A stretch of DNA of 64,000 nt from JBGANR01 sp044222225 (lineage in GTDB: Bacteria > Actinomycetota > Actinomycetes > Mycobacteriales > Mycobacteriaceae). Every line of letters begins with the position of its first letter. Positions within the stretch are counted from its first letter, which is position 1. The DNA is taken from positions 62,001 through 126,000 of the forward strand of contig JBGANR010000008.1 in assembly GCA_044222225.1 (NCBI GenBank), read 5' to 3'. A program made the translations under genes and the position numbers. This document shows positions 50,065 through 59,296 of this stretch, one piece after another. The notes under the pieces were generated by a model. The model was given only the letters and a program-made list of their open reading frames with translations. It was not told the DNA's origin and made no database searches.

Positions 50065-50928
50065 GTGATGATTACTCACGACGTGAACGGGCTCCGGCTC
50101 TCGTACGACCGCACCGGCGAGGGCCCGGCCGTGATCCTGTTGCACGGGTGGCCCGGCGACCGCACCGACTACCGCGCCGTCGTCGACCGCCTCACCGGCG
50201 TCGACGTCGTCGTCCCGGACCTGCGCGGCTTCGGCGCCTCGTTCGCCGGCCGCCGCCCCGCCGAACCCGCCGCGTGCGGCGCCGACGCCCAGGCCGACGG
50301 CATCATCGCCCTCATCGACGAACTCGACCTGCACCGCCCGATCCTCGGCGGCTACGACATCGGCAGCCGCATCGCCCAGACCGTCGCCCGACGCCACCCC
50401 GACCTCATCGCCGGACTCGTCGTCTCCCCGCCGCTCCCCGGCATCGGGACGCGCATCCTCGACCCGTCGGCACAGCACGAGTTCTGGTACCAGCCCTTCC
50501 ACCAGCTCGATCTGGCCGCCGACCTCGTCGACGGCCGCCCCGACGCCGTCCGCACCTACCTGCGTCACTTCTGGACCCACTGGTCCGGCCCGGACTTCGT
50601 GCTGGACGACGCCCACCTCGACCATCTCGTCGCCGCCTACGCGCGGCCCGGCGCCTTCAACGCGTCCGTCGACTGGTACCGAGCCGGTGCCGGCGCGGTG
50701 GCGCTGTCGGTCGCCGAGCAGACCCCGGCGCCGGATCAGCGCATCACCGTGCCCACCACGGTGCCGTGGCCCACCGACGACCCGCTGTTCCCGCCCGCGT
50801 GGTCCGATCGGCTCGACCTCTTCTTCACCGACGCGCGCGTGGTACCGCTCGACGGCGCCGGGCATTTCGTCCCGGTCGAGCGGCCCGATGAGTTCGCCGC
50901 CGCGCTCCACGGGGTGATTGCCAGATGA
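50065..50928 (+). CDS. Alpha/beta hydrolase, epoxide hydrolase-like
   Basis: A 287-residue hydrolase. The oxyanion region is VILLHGWPGDRTDYRAVVDRL. The nucleophile elbow is GGYDIGSR, so the nucleophile is Asp, as in epoxide hydrolases and haloalkane dehalogenases. The late DGAGHFVPVERPDEF supplies the catalytic His. The HGWP motif is that of epoxide hydrolases, which makes that reaction the best guess; the substrate is unknown. GTG at 50065 and ATG at 50068 are equivalent starts. A CACAC-CAAA-GTGTG palindrome lies about 20 bases upstream, in the region where a promoter must be. Confidence 0.88.
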   Translation: MMITHDVNGLRLSYDRTGEGPAVILLHGWPGDRTDYRAVVDRLTGVDVVVPDLRGFGASFAGRRPAEPAACGADAQADGIIALIDELDLHRPILGGYDIGSRIAQTVARRHPDLIAGLVVSPPLPGIGTRILDPSAQHEFWYQPFHQLDLAADLVDGRPDAVRTYLRHFWTHWSGPDFVLDDAHLDHLVAAYARPGAFNASVDWYRAGAGAVALSVAEQTPAPDQRITVPTTVPWPTDDPLFPPAWSDRLDLFFTDARVVPLDGAGHFVPVERPDEFAAALHGVIAR

Positions 50929-50976
50929 CGGCTCGTTCTACGGTGACCGCGTGGGTGGCCGGGATCTCTCGGCAGA

Positions 50977-51576
50977 TCAGTCGAGGGCGAAGATCTGACC
51001 GGTCTGGACACCCTCGATGGAACGCACATAGGCCTGCGCGACATCCGCGAGGTCGACGGCGGGAAAGCCCGGAAAATAGTCGCCGTAGGCGTCGAGGGCC
51101 TCGGTGAACACCGTCGGACTGATCGCGTTGATGCGTTGCGGGGCGATCTCGACGGCAGCGGCGCGCACGAAGGCCTCCACGGCGCCGTTGGCGAGTGACG
51201 CGGCGGTTCCGGTGGCGATGGGGGTACGCGCGAGGATCCCGGTGATGAGGGTGAACGACCCGGCCGGGGCGATTCGGTGAATGCCCTGACGGACCAGTTC
51301 GACCTGACTGCGGACCTTGCCGGCGTAGGCGGCGGCGTAGTCGTCGGCGGTCATCTCCTGAATGGTCTTGTAGGGCACGGTCCCGGCGGCGCTGGCAACG
51401 GCGTCGACGGGGCCGACGCTGTCATAGAGCGCGCCGACGGAAGCGGGGTCGGTCAGGTCCACACGGAAGTCCCCCGAGTTGCGGCCGGCGGTGAGGACCT
51501 TGTGGCCGCGGTCGGTGAGGGCGGCGTGGACGGCGGAGCCCAGGTGGCCGGACGATCCGATCAGCAGAATGTTCAT
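50977..51576 (-). CDS. Short-chain dehydrogenase/reductase
   Basis: A 199-residue short SDR. The nucleotide-binding start is MNILLIGSSGHLGSAVHAAL, followed by GRNSGDFRVDLTDPASV (an Asp-Leu-Thr pattern) and VASAAG. The catalytic Tyr/Lys segment of classical SDRs is altered: the sequence reads ITGILARTPIATGTAASLANGAVEAF, with no clear YxxxK. This alteration is seen in the small NAD(P)-binding SDRs that act on quinones or flavins. The substrate is unknown. ATG at 51576 is preferred over 51624, which would overlap the LysR promoter. It is divergent from the LysR gene, its probable regulator. Confidence 0.82.
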   Translation of the reverse strand: MNILLIGSSGHLGSAVHAALTDRGHKVLTAGRNSGDFRVDLTDPASVGALYDSVGPVDAVASAAGTVPYKTIQEMTADDYAAAYAGKVRSQVELVRQGIHRIAPAGSFTLITGILARTPIATGTAASLANGAVEAFVRAAAVEIAPQRINAISPTVFTEALDAYGDYFPGFPAVDLADVAQAYVRSIEGVQTGQIFALD

Positions 51577-51645
51577 GAGGGCAACGCTAGCCACGTCACG
51601 CGCCGATGAGAAATGCTGATTCATGTGGCGTTATGCTTGACAGTA

Positions 51646-52527
51646 ATGAATATCGAATTGCGGCACCTGCGGGCGCTCGCCGCCATCGGCGACGAGGGCA
51701 GCATCACCGGCGCGGCGGCGGAGTTGCATGTGACGCAGCCCGCGCTCTCGCGCACACTCGGTCAGCTCGAGGAACGGATCGGGACGAGACTCGTCGACCG
51801 CAGCACCCGGCACCTGGAGTTGACCGTGCAGGGGCAACTGCTCTGGGAGCGCGCACATCGGATCCTGCAGAGCGTGGACGAGGCCGTCGCCGAGGTGCAA
51901 GCGGGCCCGGCGCCTCTACGGGTCGGGTTCGCGTGGTCGGCCCTCGGCCGTCACACGGTGGCATTGCTGCGTTCCTGGAAGGACGACACCGGGACCGAAC
52001 TGGTGGTCCGCCGAGTCGACGACCCCGCCCTGGCATTGCGGAAAGGCGAGATCGATGTGGCGTTCTTCCGCGCCAAGCCGGGGCCATCCGCTTTCGAGCA
52101 TGCCCTGCTCGGGCACGAGGCCCGGATGCTCGCCCTCGCCGACGACAACCCGCTGAACCGCAAGGCTGCGTTGTCGCTCGACGATCTGGTGCCGCACCGA
52201 ATCGCCCTGTGTTCCAATGCAGGCACGGCCGACCTTCGACTGTGGCCGAAGCACAACCGCCCGAAGACGACGGTCGTCGTCGCGAACGTCGATGAATGGC
52301 TGACGACCATCGCCACCGGTGCAGCGATCGGCTTGACGAGCGATGCCACCGAGTACAGCCATCCCCACCCGGGGGTGACATATCTCCCGCTGCCGAACAC
52401 GAGCCCCGTCCCCGTCTACCTGACCTGGCCGCGCCGCGACCAGCACCCGATGACCGGCCGATTCGTCGCACACGCCAAGCAGATTCTGCACGGGGCAAGA
52501 CCTGACACAGCTCGGCACCGAGCCTGA
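51646..52527 (+). CDS. LysR-family regulator
   Basis: A 293-residue LysR regulator. The winged helix MNIELRHLRALAAIGDEGSITGAAAELHVTQPALSRTLGQLEERIGTRLVDRSTRHLELT is canonical. The effector domain (LRVGFAWSALGRHTVALLRSWKDD ... LALADDNPLNRKAALSLDDL) is complete. It faces away from the SDR gene with 69 bases between starts, the usual arrangement in which LysR controls its divergent neighbour. ATG at 51646 gives the standard N-terminus; an ATG at 51613 would add an implausible leader. Confidence 0.93.
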   Translation: MNIELRHLRALAAIGDEGSITGAAAELHVTQPALSRTLGQLEERIGTRLVDRSTRHLELTVQGQLLWERAHRILQSVDEAVAEVQAGPAPLRVGFAWSALGRHTVALLRSWKDDTGTELVVRRVDDPALALRKGEIDVAFFRAKPGPSAFEHALLGHEARMLALADDNPLNRKAALSLDDLVPHRIALCSNAGTADLRLWPKHNRPKTTVVVANVDEWLTTIATGAAIGLTSDATEYSHPHPGVTYLPLPNTSPVPVYLTWPRRDQHPMTGRFVAHAKQILHGARPDTARHRA

Positions 52528-52634
52528 CGAAGTTTAGTATCATCCGGGCAGCTGGAATGCTATCGCCGAAACGGCCATCACATTCGACGGCTCGGTGTCA
52601 TTGCCGCGCTTTCTCCCGGCACGTTTGTTCTCGG

Positions 52635-53090
52635 TCACGACACGTTCCCGCCAGCTCCTCTTGTCTCGATGTAGGTCTTCAGCCGTTGCAGATGATCTCC
52701 ATCTTCCTTCTTCATGATCGCGGCGACCAGCGGGAGCATGATCTTGCGTAACCCGACGGCTTCGAGTTCACAGGTCCAGTCAAGGCGTGTCCCACTGCTT
52801 TCCGGCGTCAGACGATAGTGATAGATCACCGAGATTCCTTCGGCTTCGCTGCTGATGGCGACGTGCGTGTCCGGGTCGTGCGCCGTGACGAGAAGGTCGG
52901 CGGTGGCCTCTTTCCCATTCATGACGCGGGTTTCGCGGAACGTCGTGCCCACCGCGATCGGCCCGCCGGTGAGCTTCTTGCTCTCGGTGATGTTGTCGAG
53001 GAATTTCGTCGCCTCGGTCGGGTCAGAGATCACGGCGAATACCTGCCGCGGCGGTTTCGCGATGTACTCGGTGAACGTGAAGCCTTTCAT
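52635..53090 (-). CDS. SRPBCC-family protein, coupled to an AraC-GyrI regulator
   Basis: A 151-residue START-like protein: MKGFTFTEYIAKPPRQVFAVISDPTEATKFLDNITESKKL, TTFRETRVMNGKEATADLLV, YHYRLTPESSGTRLDWTCELEAV, and a C-terminal helix. The fold binds small hydrophobic molecules; AHSA1/SRPBCC partners of AraC-GyrI regulators are common in multidrug-responsive loci. ATG at 53090 overlaps the end of the regulator gene by four bases (ATGA), so it is made together with it. A longer in-frame extension upstream lies inside the regulator gene and is rejected. Confidence 0.85.
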   Translation of the reverse strand: MKGFTFTEYIAKPPRQVFAVISDPTEATKFLDNITESKKLTGGPIAVGTTFRETRVMNGKEATADLLVTAHDPDTHVAISSEAEGISVIYHYRLTPESSGTRLDWTCELEAVGLRKIMLPLVAAIMKKEDGDHLQRLKTYIETRGAGGNVS

Positions 53091-54052
53091 CGGTCTGATC
53101 CTCCATGTGGTGATGTGGTCGGTTCGAGGGGAACGAATGCGTCGGTGTGGAGACGTTCGATGCGCCCGCCGGTGGTGATCGCACAGCGGTAGACCTCGAA
53201 TGGCGGTCTGGCGCGAAGGCCATAACCTCCAGCGGGAAACCATTCCACGCCGATGTTGGCGAAGGTCTTGGCGATCTCTTCCAGACCACCCGTATGGCGG
53301 CGCACGACGCACAGATCGGGCGACAGATATCGGTAGCCGACGGGATGGTCGGCTACCACTCGGCCGGCGACCGGCAAACATGCATCGAACCGGATCTTGG
53401 GCTCGTCCGTGACGTACGGGTCGTCGTGGGTGATGCCGACGAGTAACTCCGGGGCGTACTCGATACCGTGGGCGTCCGCGTAGGCGAAGAGTCGGTCCCA
53501 GAGGCTGAGAAAGTCTCTCCCGCCGGCGAGCAGATGCTCGAACCCGTGGTACCGCACGAACAGCAGGTGACGCGGCGGCGTTCTCGCCACCGTCACGGGG
53601 TCTTTGACGAGATCGAAGCGCAAGGTGAGCGGCGTCTCGTCGGTGAAGCCGGCGAACGTGCGGCTGCCCATCGCGATCTCGACATGCTCCCGATACGCCC
53701 GCATCACCGTGCGGAACTCGGACGGCCTGATATCGAACCGGCGAACGAATGCACGCGTGAACGTCTCGGGTGTCGCGAAGCCCGACTCCAGCGCGATGCG
53801 GAGCACGTCGTCCGGGCTGACCTTGAGCCGGTGTACGGCGCGCTCAAGCCGCAGCCGCCGGAGATACTCTTTGGGTGCTTCGCCCATCACGCTGCGAAAG
53901 ACGCGATGAAAGTGGTGCGGAGAGAATCCCGCGATCGCCGCAAGTTCGACCAGGCCCAGGTCGTCCTCGAGATGCTCCTCGCAGTGCAGCAGCACCGGCA
54001 GCACACACTGCTCATGCCTGCTGGCCGTCTGCGCGCGGACCGGTTTGAACAC
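53087..54052 (-). CDS. AraC-family regulator with GyrI-like effector domain
   Basis: A 321-residue protein. The N-terminal AraC double helix-turn-helix is VLLHCEEHLEDDLGLVELAAIAGFSPHHFHRVFRSVMGEAPKEYLRRLRLERAVHRL ... ALESGFATPETFTRAFVRRFDIRPSEFR. The C-terminal ~160 residues (VARTPPRHLLFVRYHGFEHL ... IEYAPELLVGITHDDPYVTDEPKIRFDACLPV ... FPAGGYG) are the GyrI/Rob/BmrR-like ligand-binding domain. Such proteins activate export or detoxification genes when they bind amphipathic drugs. Its tightly coupled partner is the SRPBCC protein. The start ATG at 54052 is 50 bases from the divergent PRT-HAD gene. Confidence 0.93.
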   Translation of the reverse strand: MFKPVRAQTASRHEQCVLPVLLHCEEHLEDDLGLVELAAIAGFSPHHFHRVFRSVMGEAPKEYLRRLRLERAVHRLKVSPDDVLRIALESGFATPETFTRAFVRRFDIRPSEFRTVMRAYREHVEIAMGSRTFAGFTDETPLTLRFDLVKDPVTVARTPPRHLLFVRYHGFEHLLAGGRDFLSLWDRLFAYADAHGIEYAPELLVGITHDDPYVTDEPKIRFDACLPVAGRVVADHPVGYRYLSPDLCVVRRHTGGLEEIAKTFANIGVEWFPAGGYGLRARPPFEVYRCAITTGGRIERLHTDAFVPLEPTTSPHGGSDR

Positions 54053-54102
54053 ACCTCAAACCTATAAGCGCGTCAGATGGGAGTCTCGACATTCTTTGCG
54101 AA

Positions 54103-56832
54103 ATGAGCGGTCCTGTCTATGGACGAGCCCTGCCCCCTGGCACCGACGAGTCCACGCGAGCGGCGTTGAACTTCTCGTCGGCGCACAATGATCGAGTGCG
54201 ACAGGACACGCCGCTCGATCTGCTCCTCGATCCACAGGCGCTCATCGCCCGGGCTCGGACGGCGCTCGAGGCCGGCGACCCGCTCGACGCGTATCTGTAC
54301 ACCGCCGGGCTCGGGCAACTCGTCGACGACGCCCTCCACCCGGATCCCGGGCAACTGCACCGGGCCGCCGGATTCATCCGGGACCGGCGACCCCATACCG
54401 CGAGAGCACTGACGCTGACGGCCCGCGCATTGCGCCCGGCCGTGCTCGCCCACCGCGGGCCCCGGCTGCACGCCGCGAGCCGGCAGCTGACGGCGGCGAC
54501 CACGCTTCTGGCGGGCGCCGTCCTCGGCCTGCATCCGCTCGATCCGGCAGCGATCGCCCCGGTGCCGGCGGATCTGCCGTCGCTGCTGGGGCCCGAGCCC
54601 GTCCGCATCCCCGCCTGCTTCCGCAGCTTCGAACAGCATCCCGACGACGTCGCCGTGCTCGCGAACCGTTGGGCCGACGCGGCACCCACCGGGCGGCCGG
54701 CGCTCGTCGTCGGAATCCGTACCTCCGGCAGCCATCTCGCTCCGTTCGCCGCCGCGGTCCTCACCGATCGCGGCATCCCTACGACGTTGCTCTCCTACCG
54801 CCCCGGCAGACCGTGGACGGTCGCCGAGCGACGCCTGGCCCACGGGGTGACGTCACGCGGCGGCGACGTACTCCTCATCGACGACCCGCCCGTGACAGGG
54901 ACCGCGCTCGACCGCGCCGCCACCGAGATCGTCGCGACCGGCATCCGTCCAGAGTCGATCGTCATGCTGCTCGCCCTCGACCAGGACGGGGTGCCCCCGC
55001 GCCTCGACCGGTGGCGCGGCATCCACCTGGCCTGGGGTGACTGGAGTGTGCACCGGCGGCTCCGCTCGCCCGCGGTCGCGGCTGTCCTCGCCGAACTCCT
55101 CGGGCCCGATCACCGCGTGACGGCCGTCGAACTGCCCTGGCCATCGCCACCCGAAGCACGAGCGCGCTCACGGTCACGCCACGCCGTCCGGATCCACGCC
55201 GCGGACGGATCGGCGACCGACCACGAGGTCGCCGTCGAAGGGGCCGGCCTGGGGTATCTGGGCCGGCACGCCGTCGCGATCGCCGACGCCCTCGGTCCAC
55301 TGGTTCCACACACATACGGCCACCGTGACGGCCTGCTCTACCGCGCCTGGCTTCCAGACGGTGAGCCCACGGATTCCGACGGCCTCGTCGCCGCGATCGC
55401 CGAATACACGGCGACGCGCGCGAGCGCCACGCAGGTCGAACCCCGTCCACTAGATGTGCTGCGCGGCCGCGACCCCGCCTGGGAGGTCGCGAGCCGGTTG
55501 CTGAGCTCGCAGTTCGGCCGCCTCGCGCCCGTGGCGCAGGCCGCGATCCTCGGTCGGGCGATGCGCGCGATGCTGGCCACGACGGCAAGCAGCGTCCCGG
55601 ACGGTCGGACCGCCCCGCGTTACTGGCGGCCCGGCCCGGACGGTGTCCTCGTCAAGGCCGAGTTCCATCAGGGCGCGTTCAGCAACACCGAACTGACCTG
55701 CTACGACCCCGTGTTCGATCTTGCAGGCGCGGCCGTCTCAGGGCTGTCGGCCGGATTCGCCGAGGCCCTCCGCGTCTCCTATGAGGCACGGACATCCACG
55801 CGGATCGCGCCCGAACGCTGGCTGCTGTACCGACTCGTCCAGCTCGCCCGGCCGACTGTCGTGGCCCGCGACCTCCTGCGTCCATATCGATCGGACGCCG
55901 TCAACGACTTCCTCGCCACCGTCTTCCCTCCGGCGACGCCGGACGCCACCTGTCCAGGAGCCGCCGACGGCACTCCAGACCGGATCTGCGCTGTCGATCT
56001 CGACGGTGTCCTGGAATCGACGCCACTCGGTTTCCCCTGCACGACGCCCGCCGGCGCACTCGCGCTGCGGGCACTGGGCGCGCACGGCCTGCGACCCGTC
56101 TTCGTGACAGGCCGCTGCCTCGACGACGTCCGGACCCGCTGCCGGCAGTTCGGCGTCGAATCGGCGGTGGCCGAGTACGGGGCGATCGTCTACGACGCCG
56201 CGACCGACACCGTCACCGACCTGCGAACCGTCGCCGAACGGGAGGCCGTCGACGCCGCGCGGGCCATCGCACTTGGACTCGACGGCGTCGACGTCGACCC
56301 CCGCTACCGCCACGTCCTGCGCGCCTCCTACCGCGGCGGCGCCGTGCCCGGCACCGCCGTCGAGACCATTCTGCGCCGCGCCTGGGGCACGCTGCGGACG
56401 GTCCACGGTGAAGGCCAGACCGACTTCGTGCCGGTCTCGGTCGACAAGGGCCGGGCGATCGACGTGCTGTTGCGGGACCGTCCGGCACGATTGGAACTGG
56501 CCGTCGGCGACACGTCGGAGGATCTGCCGATGTTGACCCGAGCCGTGCACGCCCGAACCCCGCGGAACACGTCGGTCACGAGTCCGCCGAAGGCGCTCCG
56601 GATCACCGCCGGCGCCTACCAGCGCGGTCTCGCCGAGGCGTGCAGCGATCTCCTCGGCCACTCACCGGGAGGTTGCCCGATCTGCCAACCACCGCCTCGT
56701 ACCGATGGCACCGAGCTGATGTGCGCAGCGCTGCGGCTGCGGGAGGACGGACTCCGAGGGCTGCCGAGAGGCCTGATCGATGTCCTCGGCACGCTCCGGC
56801 GCGCACAACGTCGTCAAAGGCGCCTACGCTGA
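54103..56832 (+). CDS. Phosphoribosyltransferase-HAD fusion protein of unknown pathway
   Basis: A 909-residue three-part protein. The first part (~150-330) looks like a type I phosphoribosyltransferase: VVGIRTSGSHLAPF followed by the PRPP-type loop DVLLIDDPPVTGTAL near residue 255. The middle (~370-600: VEGAGLGYLGRHAVAIADAL, HRDGLLYRAWLPDGEP, then FSNTELTCYDPVFDLAGAAV) resembles a kinase-like fold by spacing and an Asp-rich late motif; this is inference. The third (~625-830) is a HAD phosphatase: AVDLDGVLESTP (motif I), PVFVTGR (motif II), DKGRAIDVLL, and GDTSEDLPML (motif IV). The tail has GGCPICQPP, a possible metal knuckle. I know uncharacterised actinobacterial proteins of this layout but no function; related PRT/HAD sets occur in tellurite-resistance-linked gene clusters. 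GTG at 54196 is a plausible alternative start. Confidence 0.72.
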   Translation: MSGPVYGRALPPGTDESTRAALNFSSAHNDRVRQDTPLDLLLDPQALIARARTALEAGDPLDAYLYTAGLGQLVDDALHPDPGQLHRAAGFIRDRRPHTARALTLTARALRPAVLAHRGPRLHAASRQLTAATTLLAGAVLGLHPLDPAAIAPVPADLPSLLGPEPVRIPACFRSFEQHPDDVAVLANRWADAAPTGRPALVVGIRTSGSHLAPFAAAVLTDRGIPTTLLSYRPGRPWTVAERRLAHGVTSRGGDVLLIDDPPVTGTALDRAATEIVATGIRPESIVMLLALDQDGVPPRLDRWRGIHLAWGDWSVHRRLRSPAVAAVLAELLGPDHRVTAVELPWPSPPEARARSRSRHAVRIHAADGSATDHEVAVEGAGLGYLGRHAVAIADALGPLVPHTYGHRDGLLYRAWLPDGEPTDSDGLVAAIAEYTATRASATQVEPRPLDVLRGRDPAWEVASRLLSSQFGRLAPVAQAAILGRAMRAMLATTASSVPDGRTAPRYWRPGPDGVLVKAEFHQGAFSNTELTCYDPVFDLAGAAVSGLSAGFAEALRVSYEARTSTRIAPERWLLYRLVQLARPTVVARDLLRPYRSDAVNDFLATVFPPATPDATCPGAADGTPDRICAVDLDGVLESTPLGFPCTTPAGALALRALGAHGLRPVFVTGRCLDDVRTRCRQFGVESAVAEYGAIVYDAATDTVTDLRTVAEREAVDAARAIALGLDGVDVDPRYRHVLRASYRGGAVPGTAVETILRRAWGTLRTVHGEGQTDFVPVSVDKGRAIDVLLRDRPARLELAVGDTSEDLPMLTRAVHARTPRNTSVTSPPKALRITAGAYQRGLAEACSDLLGHSPGGCPICQPPPRTDGTELMCAALRLREDGLRGLPRGLIDVLGTLRRAQRRQRRLR

Positions 56833-56872
56833 TGAATCCGGCCGTCAGTGACCGACCATCCCGCCGGCCCGG

Positions 56873-57523
56873 TCATCGCAGTTCCTCGACCGCGACGGCG
56901 CCGCTCGCCACGGCGTACAGCGCGGCCTGCACCCGATCGCGGGAGCCCGTCTTGGCGAGCACCCGGGAGACATGGGTCTTCACCGTCGCCTCCGAGACGA
57001 AGAACCGCGCCGCGATCTCGCCGTTCGTCCAGCCGAGCCCGATGGCCCGCAGCACCTCCGTCTCGCGGGGCGTCAGCGGATACGGCAGCGGCGGCGGGGC
57101 CTGCCGGGCCGGACGCACGTGGGTGAGCAGCCGCGTCGTCGCACGCGGGGCGATGACGGCGTCACCCGCGTGAACGGTGCGGATCGCCGCGAGCAGCGCC
57201 TCGGGCTCGGCGTCCTTGAGCAGGAATCCGCCGGCCCCGGCCTCGATGGCGCCGAGCAGGTACTCGTCGTCGTCGAACGTGGTGAGCACGATGACCCGCG
57301 GCAGCCGCCCCGCCTCGGTCAGCCGGCGCGTCGCCGCGATGCCGTCGAGACCGCGCATCCGGATGTCCATGAGTACGACGTCCGCGCGATGCTCACGCGC
57401 CGCGGCGATGCCCGCGAGCCCGTCGGACGCCTCGCCGACGACGGCGAGATCCGGTTGCGAGTCGATGACCATCGCGAATCCCGCCCGGACCAGCGGCTGA
57501 TCGTCGACGAGCACGACCCGCAC
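56873..57523 (-). CDS. NarL/LuxR-type response regulator
   Basis: A 216-residue response regulator. The receiver has VVLVDDQPLVRAGFAMVIDSQ, the phosphoacceptor Asp in VVLMDIRMRGLDG, VLTTFDDDEYLLGA and FLLKDAEPEALLAAI. The C-terminal helix-turn-helix is PLTPRETEVLRAIGLGWTNGEIAARFFVSEATVKTHVSRVLAKTGSRDR. GTG at 57523 (VRVVLVDD) is the only start codon that gives the standard receiver N-terminus. It lies 23 bases after the cognate sensor kinase gene. The targets are unknown. Confidence 0.93.
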   Translation of the reverse strand: MRVVLVDDQPLVRAGFAMVIDSQPDLAVVGEASDGLAGIAAAREHRADVVLMDIRMRGLDGIAATRRLTEAGRLPRVIVLTTFDDDEYLLGAIEAGAGGFLLKDAEPEALLAAIRTVHAGDAVIAPRATTRLLTHVRPARQAPPPLPYPLTPRETEVLRAIGLGWTNGEIAARFFVSEATVKTHVSRVLAKTGSRDRVQAALYAVASGAVAVEELR

Positions 57524-57546
57524 CGGAACCGTCCCGCCGCCGGCCG

Positions 57547-58692
57547 TCAAGCCGCACGCTCCAGCGGCAGCCGGGCGTGCACGGCGAACCCGTCGGCGCG
57601 GCGTCCGGCGTCGACCGTGCCGCCGAAGAGCGCCGCCCGCTCGCGCATGCCGAGCAGCCCGCGGCCGGCGCCCACGTCGTCGTGCCGCCCCCGGCCGCCC
57701 GAATCGACGACCGAGACGGCCAACTCGTCGTCGCGCCAGCGCACGACGCAGTCGACACGGACCCCGGCGCCCGCATGACGCAGCACGTTGGTCAGCGACT
57801 CCTGCACGATCCGGTACGCCGCGAGCCCGATCCCCGGCGGCGGCTCGACCGGCTCGCCGTCGACGGCGAAGCGCACGTCGAGCCCGTGCGCCCGCGCCGA
57901 CTCGACGAGCTGCGGGACGTCGACGACCCCCGGCAACGCCGCGTACGAGCCGTCGCCACCGCCCTCGTCGCGGAGCACGCCGAGCAGTGATCGCACGTCG
58001 CCGAGCGCCTGCCGGGCGGTGCCGGAGATCGCCTCGAGCGCCGCGACCGCCCGGGCCGGGTCGGCTCGTGCGGCATAACGTCCACCGTCGGCCTGGGCGA
58101 TGACGACGGTGAGCGAGTGGGCGATGATGTCGTGCATCTCGCGAGCGATCCGCGTCCGTTCGGCGGCGGCCGCGCGGTCGGCGACGGCCGCGGCCTCGGC
58201 GCGCTGCGATCGCCGCAGCATGCCGAGCGCCCAGGCTCCGGCGAAGAATCCCACGACGACGACCGCCGACACCGCCCGGTCGGCGGTCGCCGCCCCCTGG
58301 GAGACGGCGACGGCGGCGCCACCGGCCATTCCGAGACCGAGCGCCGCCCAGGCGCCGATCCGGCTGCCGTAGGCGGCCATCGAGTAGCAGCCGAGCGGGC
58401 CGGCGAGCATGGCGCCCGGCGCCGGGATCTCCGCTGCGGCGGCGATCGCCGCGAAACAGATGACCGCCACCGCGACACCGGACGCGTCGGGACGAGAGCG
58501 TCGCCAGGCCAGAGCGGCGAGCGACGCCGCCCCGAAGAAGGTGTTCCAGCCGATACGGTCGTGGCTCAGAGCCTCGGGAACGACGAAGAAGAAGATCGCG
58601 ACGAATGAGAGACCGCCGTCGACGAGCAACGGGTGTGCCCGGCACCATGCGCCCGACCTGGCGAGCGGCATCTGACGGGGCGAAGCGGTCAC
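57547..58692 (-). CDS. Sensor histidine kinase (HisKA_3 type)
   Basis: A 381-residue membrane kinase. About four to five hydrophobic helices occupy residues 25-160 (LSFVAIFFFVVPEAL, VAVAVICFAAIAAAAE, AVSAVVVVGFFAGAWALGML). The phosphoacceptor is in RTRIAREMHDIIAHSLTVVI (HisKA_3). An HATPase domain follows with YRIVQESLTNVLRHAGAG (N box), VVDSGGRG (G1) and GRGLLGMRERAALFGG (G2). It should phosphorylate the adjacent NarL-type regulator. The N-terminal region has no extracytoplasmic sensor loop of note, so the signal may be sensed within the membrane. The start is ATG/GTG at 58692. Confidence 0.93.
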   Translation of the reverse strand: MTASPRQMPLARSGAWCRAHPLLVDGGLSFVAIFFFVVPEALSHDRIGWNTFFGAASLAALAWRRSRPDASGVAVAVICFAAIAAAAEIPAPGAMLAGPLGCYSMAAYGSRIGAWAALGLGMAGGAAVAVSQGAATADRAVSAVVVVGFFAGAWALGMLRRSQRAEAAAVADRAAAAERTRIAREMHDIIAHSLTVVIAQADGGRYAARADPARAVAALEAISGTARQALGDVRSLLGVLRDEGGGDGSYAALPGVVDVPQLVESARAHGLDVRFAVDGEPVEPPPGIGLAAYRIVQESLTNVLRHAGAGVRVDCVVRWRDDELAVSVVDSGGRGRHDDVGAGRGLLGMRERAALFGGTVDAGRRADGFAVHARLPLERAA

Positions 58693-58767
58693 ACGGCCAC
58701 CGTAGCGACGGATCGGGGCGGGGGCGTCATCCCGGCGTCTGATCCGGTGGTGCGGTATGCGCGACCG

Positions 58768-59262
58768 TCAGGAGCCGGCGACGACGACGCCGTCGGTCAG
58801 ATCCAACTCACTGAACGCTCCGACCGGGCGTTTCGGCCCGGTCCGCGGGCCGACGGACACGTAATAGCGGTCCTCGAACCGGGGCACCCCGGCCACCTCG
58901 AAGCCGAAGACGCACGCACCGCCGCGCGGACGGCCGCCGTCGGCCGCGACGCTCGTCCACGTCGCCCCGGCCTCGTCACCGATGACGACGGCGTAGTCCT
59001 GCGGCAGCGTGCACGTCTGCTCCCCCTCGACGGCGACGTCGACGCGCGCGGTGAACGTGACGCCCGAGACCAGCATCGCGGCGAGCACGACGATGACCAT
59101 GACCACGGAGCCGATGACCGTCGCGATGAGAATCCAGATCCGGCCGTCGCGCTGGAAACGCCGGCGCGGCAGCGGCGGCCCCGGCGGCAGCCAGTACTCG
59201 GGCCGCTGAGCCGGCCCCTGCTCCCACCGAACCGGACCGGACGGATGCACCGGACTCGTCAT
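58768..59262 (-). CDS. Single-TM protein with outer domain, unknown function
   Basis: A 164-residue protein with a proline-rich cytoplasmic part (~40 residues, PEYWLPPGPPLPRRRF), one membrane helix (IWILIATVIGSVVMVIVVLAAMLVSGV, ~43-68) and a ~95-residue outer beta-rich domain (VDVAVEGEQTCTLPQDYAVVIGDEAG ... RPRGGACVFGFEVAGVPRFEDRYYVSV). Two cysteines in that part could form a disulfide. No known family is evident to me. It lies between the two-component genes and tesB on the same strand; a link to either is speculative. The start is ATG at 59262. Confidence 0.7.
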   Translation of the reverse strand: MTSPVHPSGPVRWEQGPAQRPEYWLPPGPPLPRRRFQRDGRIWILIATVIGSVVMVIVVLAAMLVSGVTFTARVDVAVEGEQTCTLPQDYAVVIGDEAGATWTSVAADGGRPRGGACVFGFEVAGVPRFEDRYYVSVGPRTGPKRPVGAFSELDLTDGVVVAGS

Positions 59263-59296
59263 CGCCGACCTCTCCTCCTCGCCACGACCGCCGACG

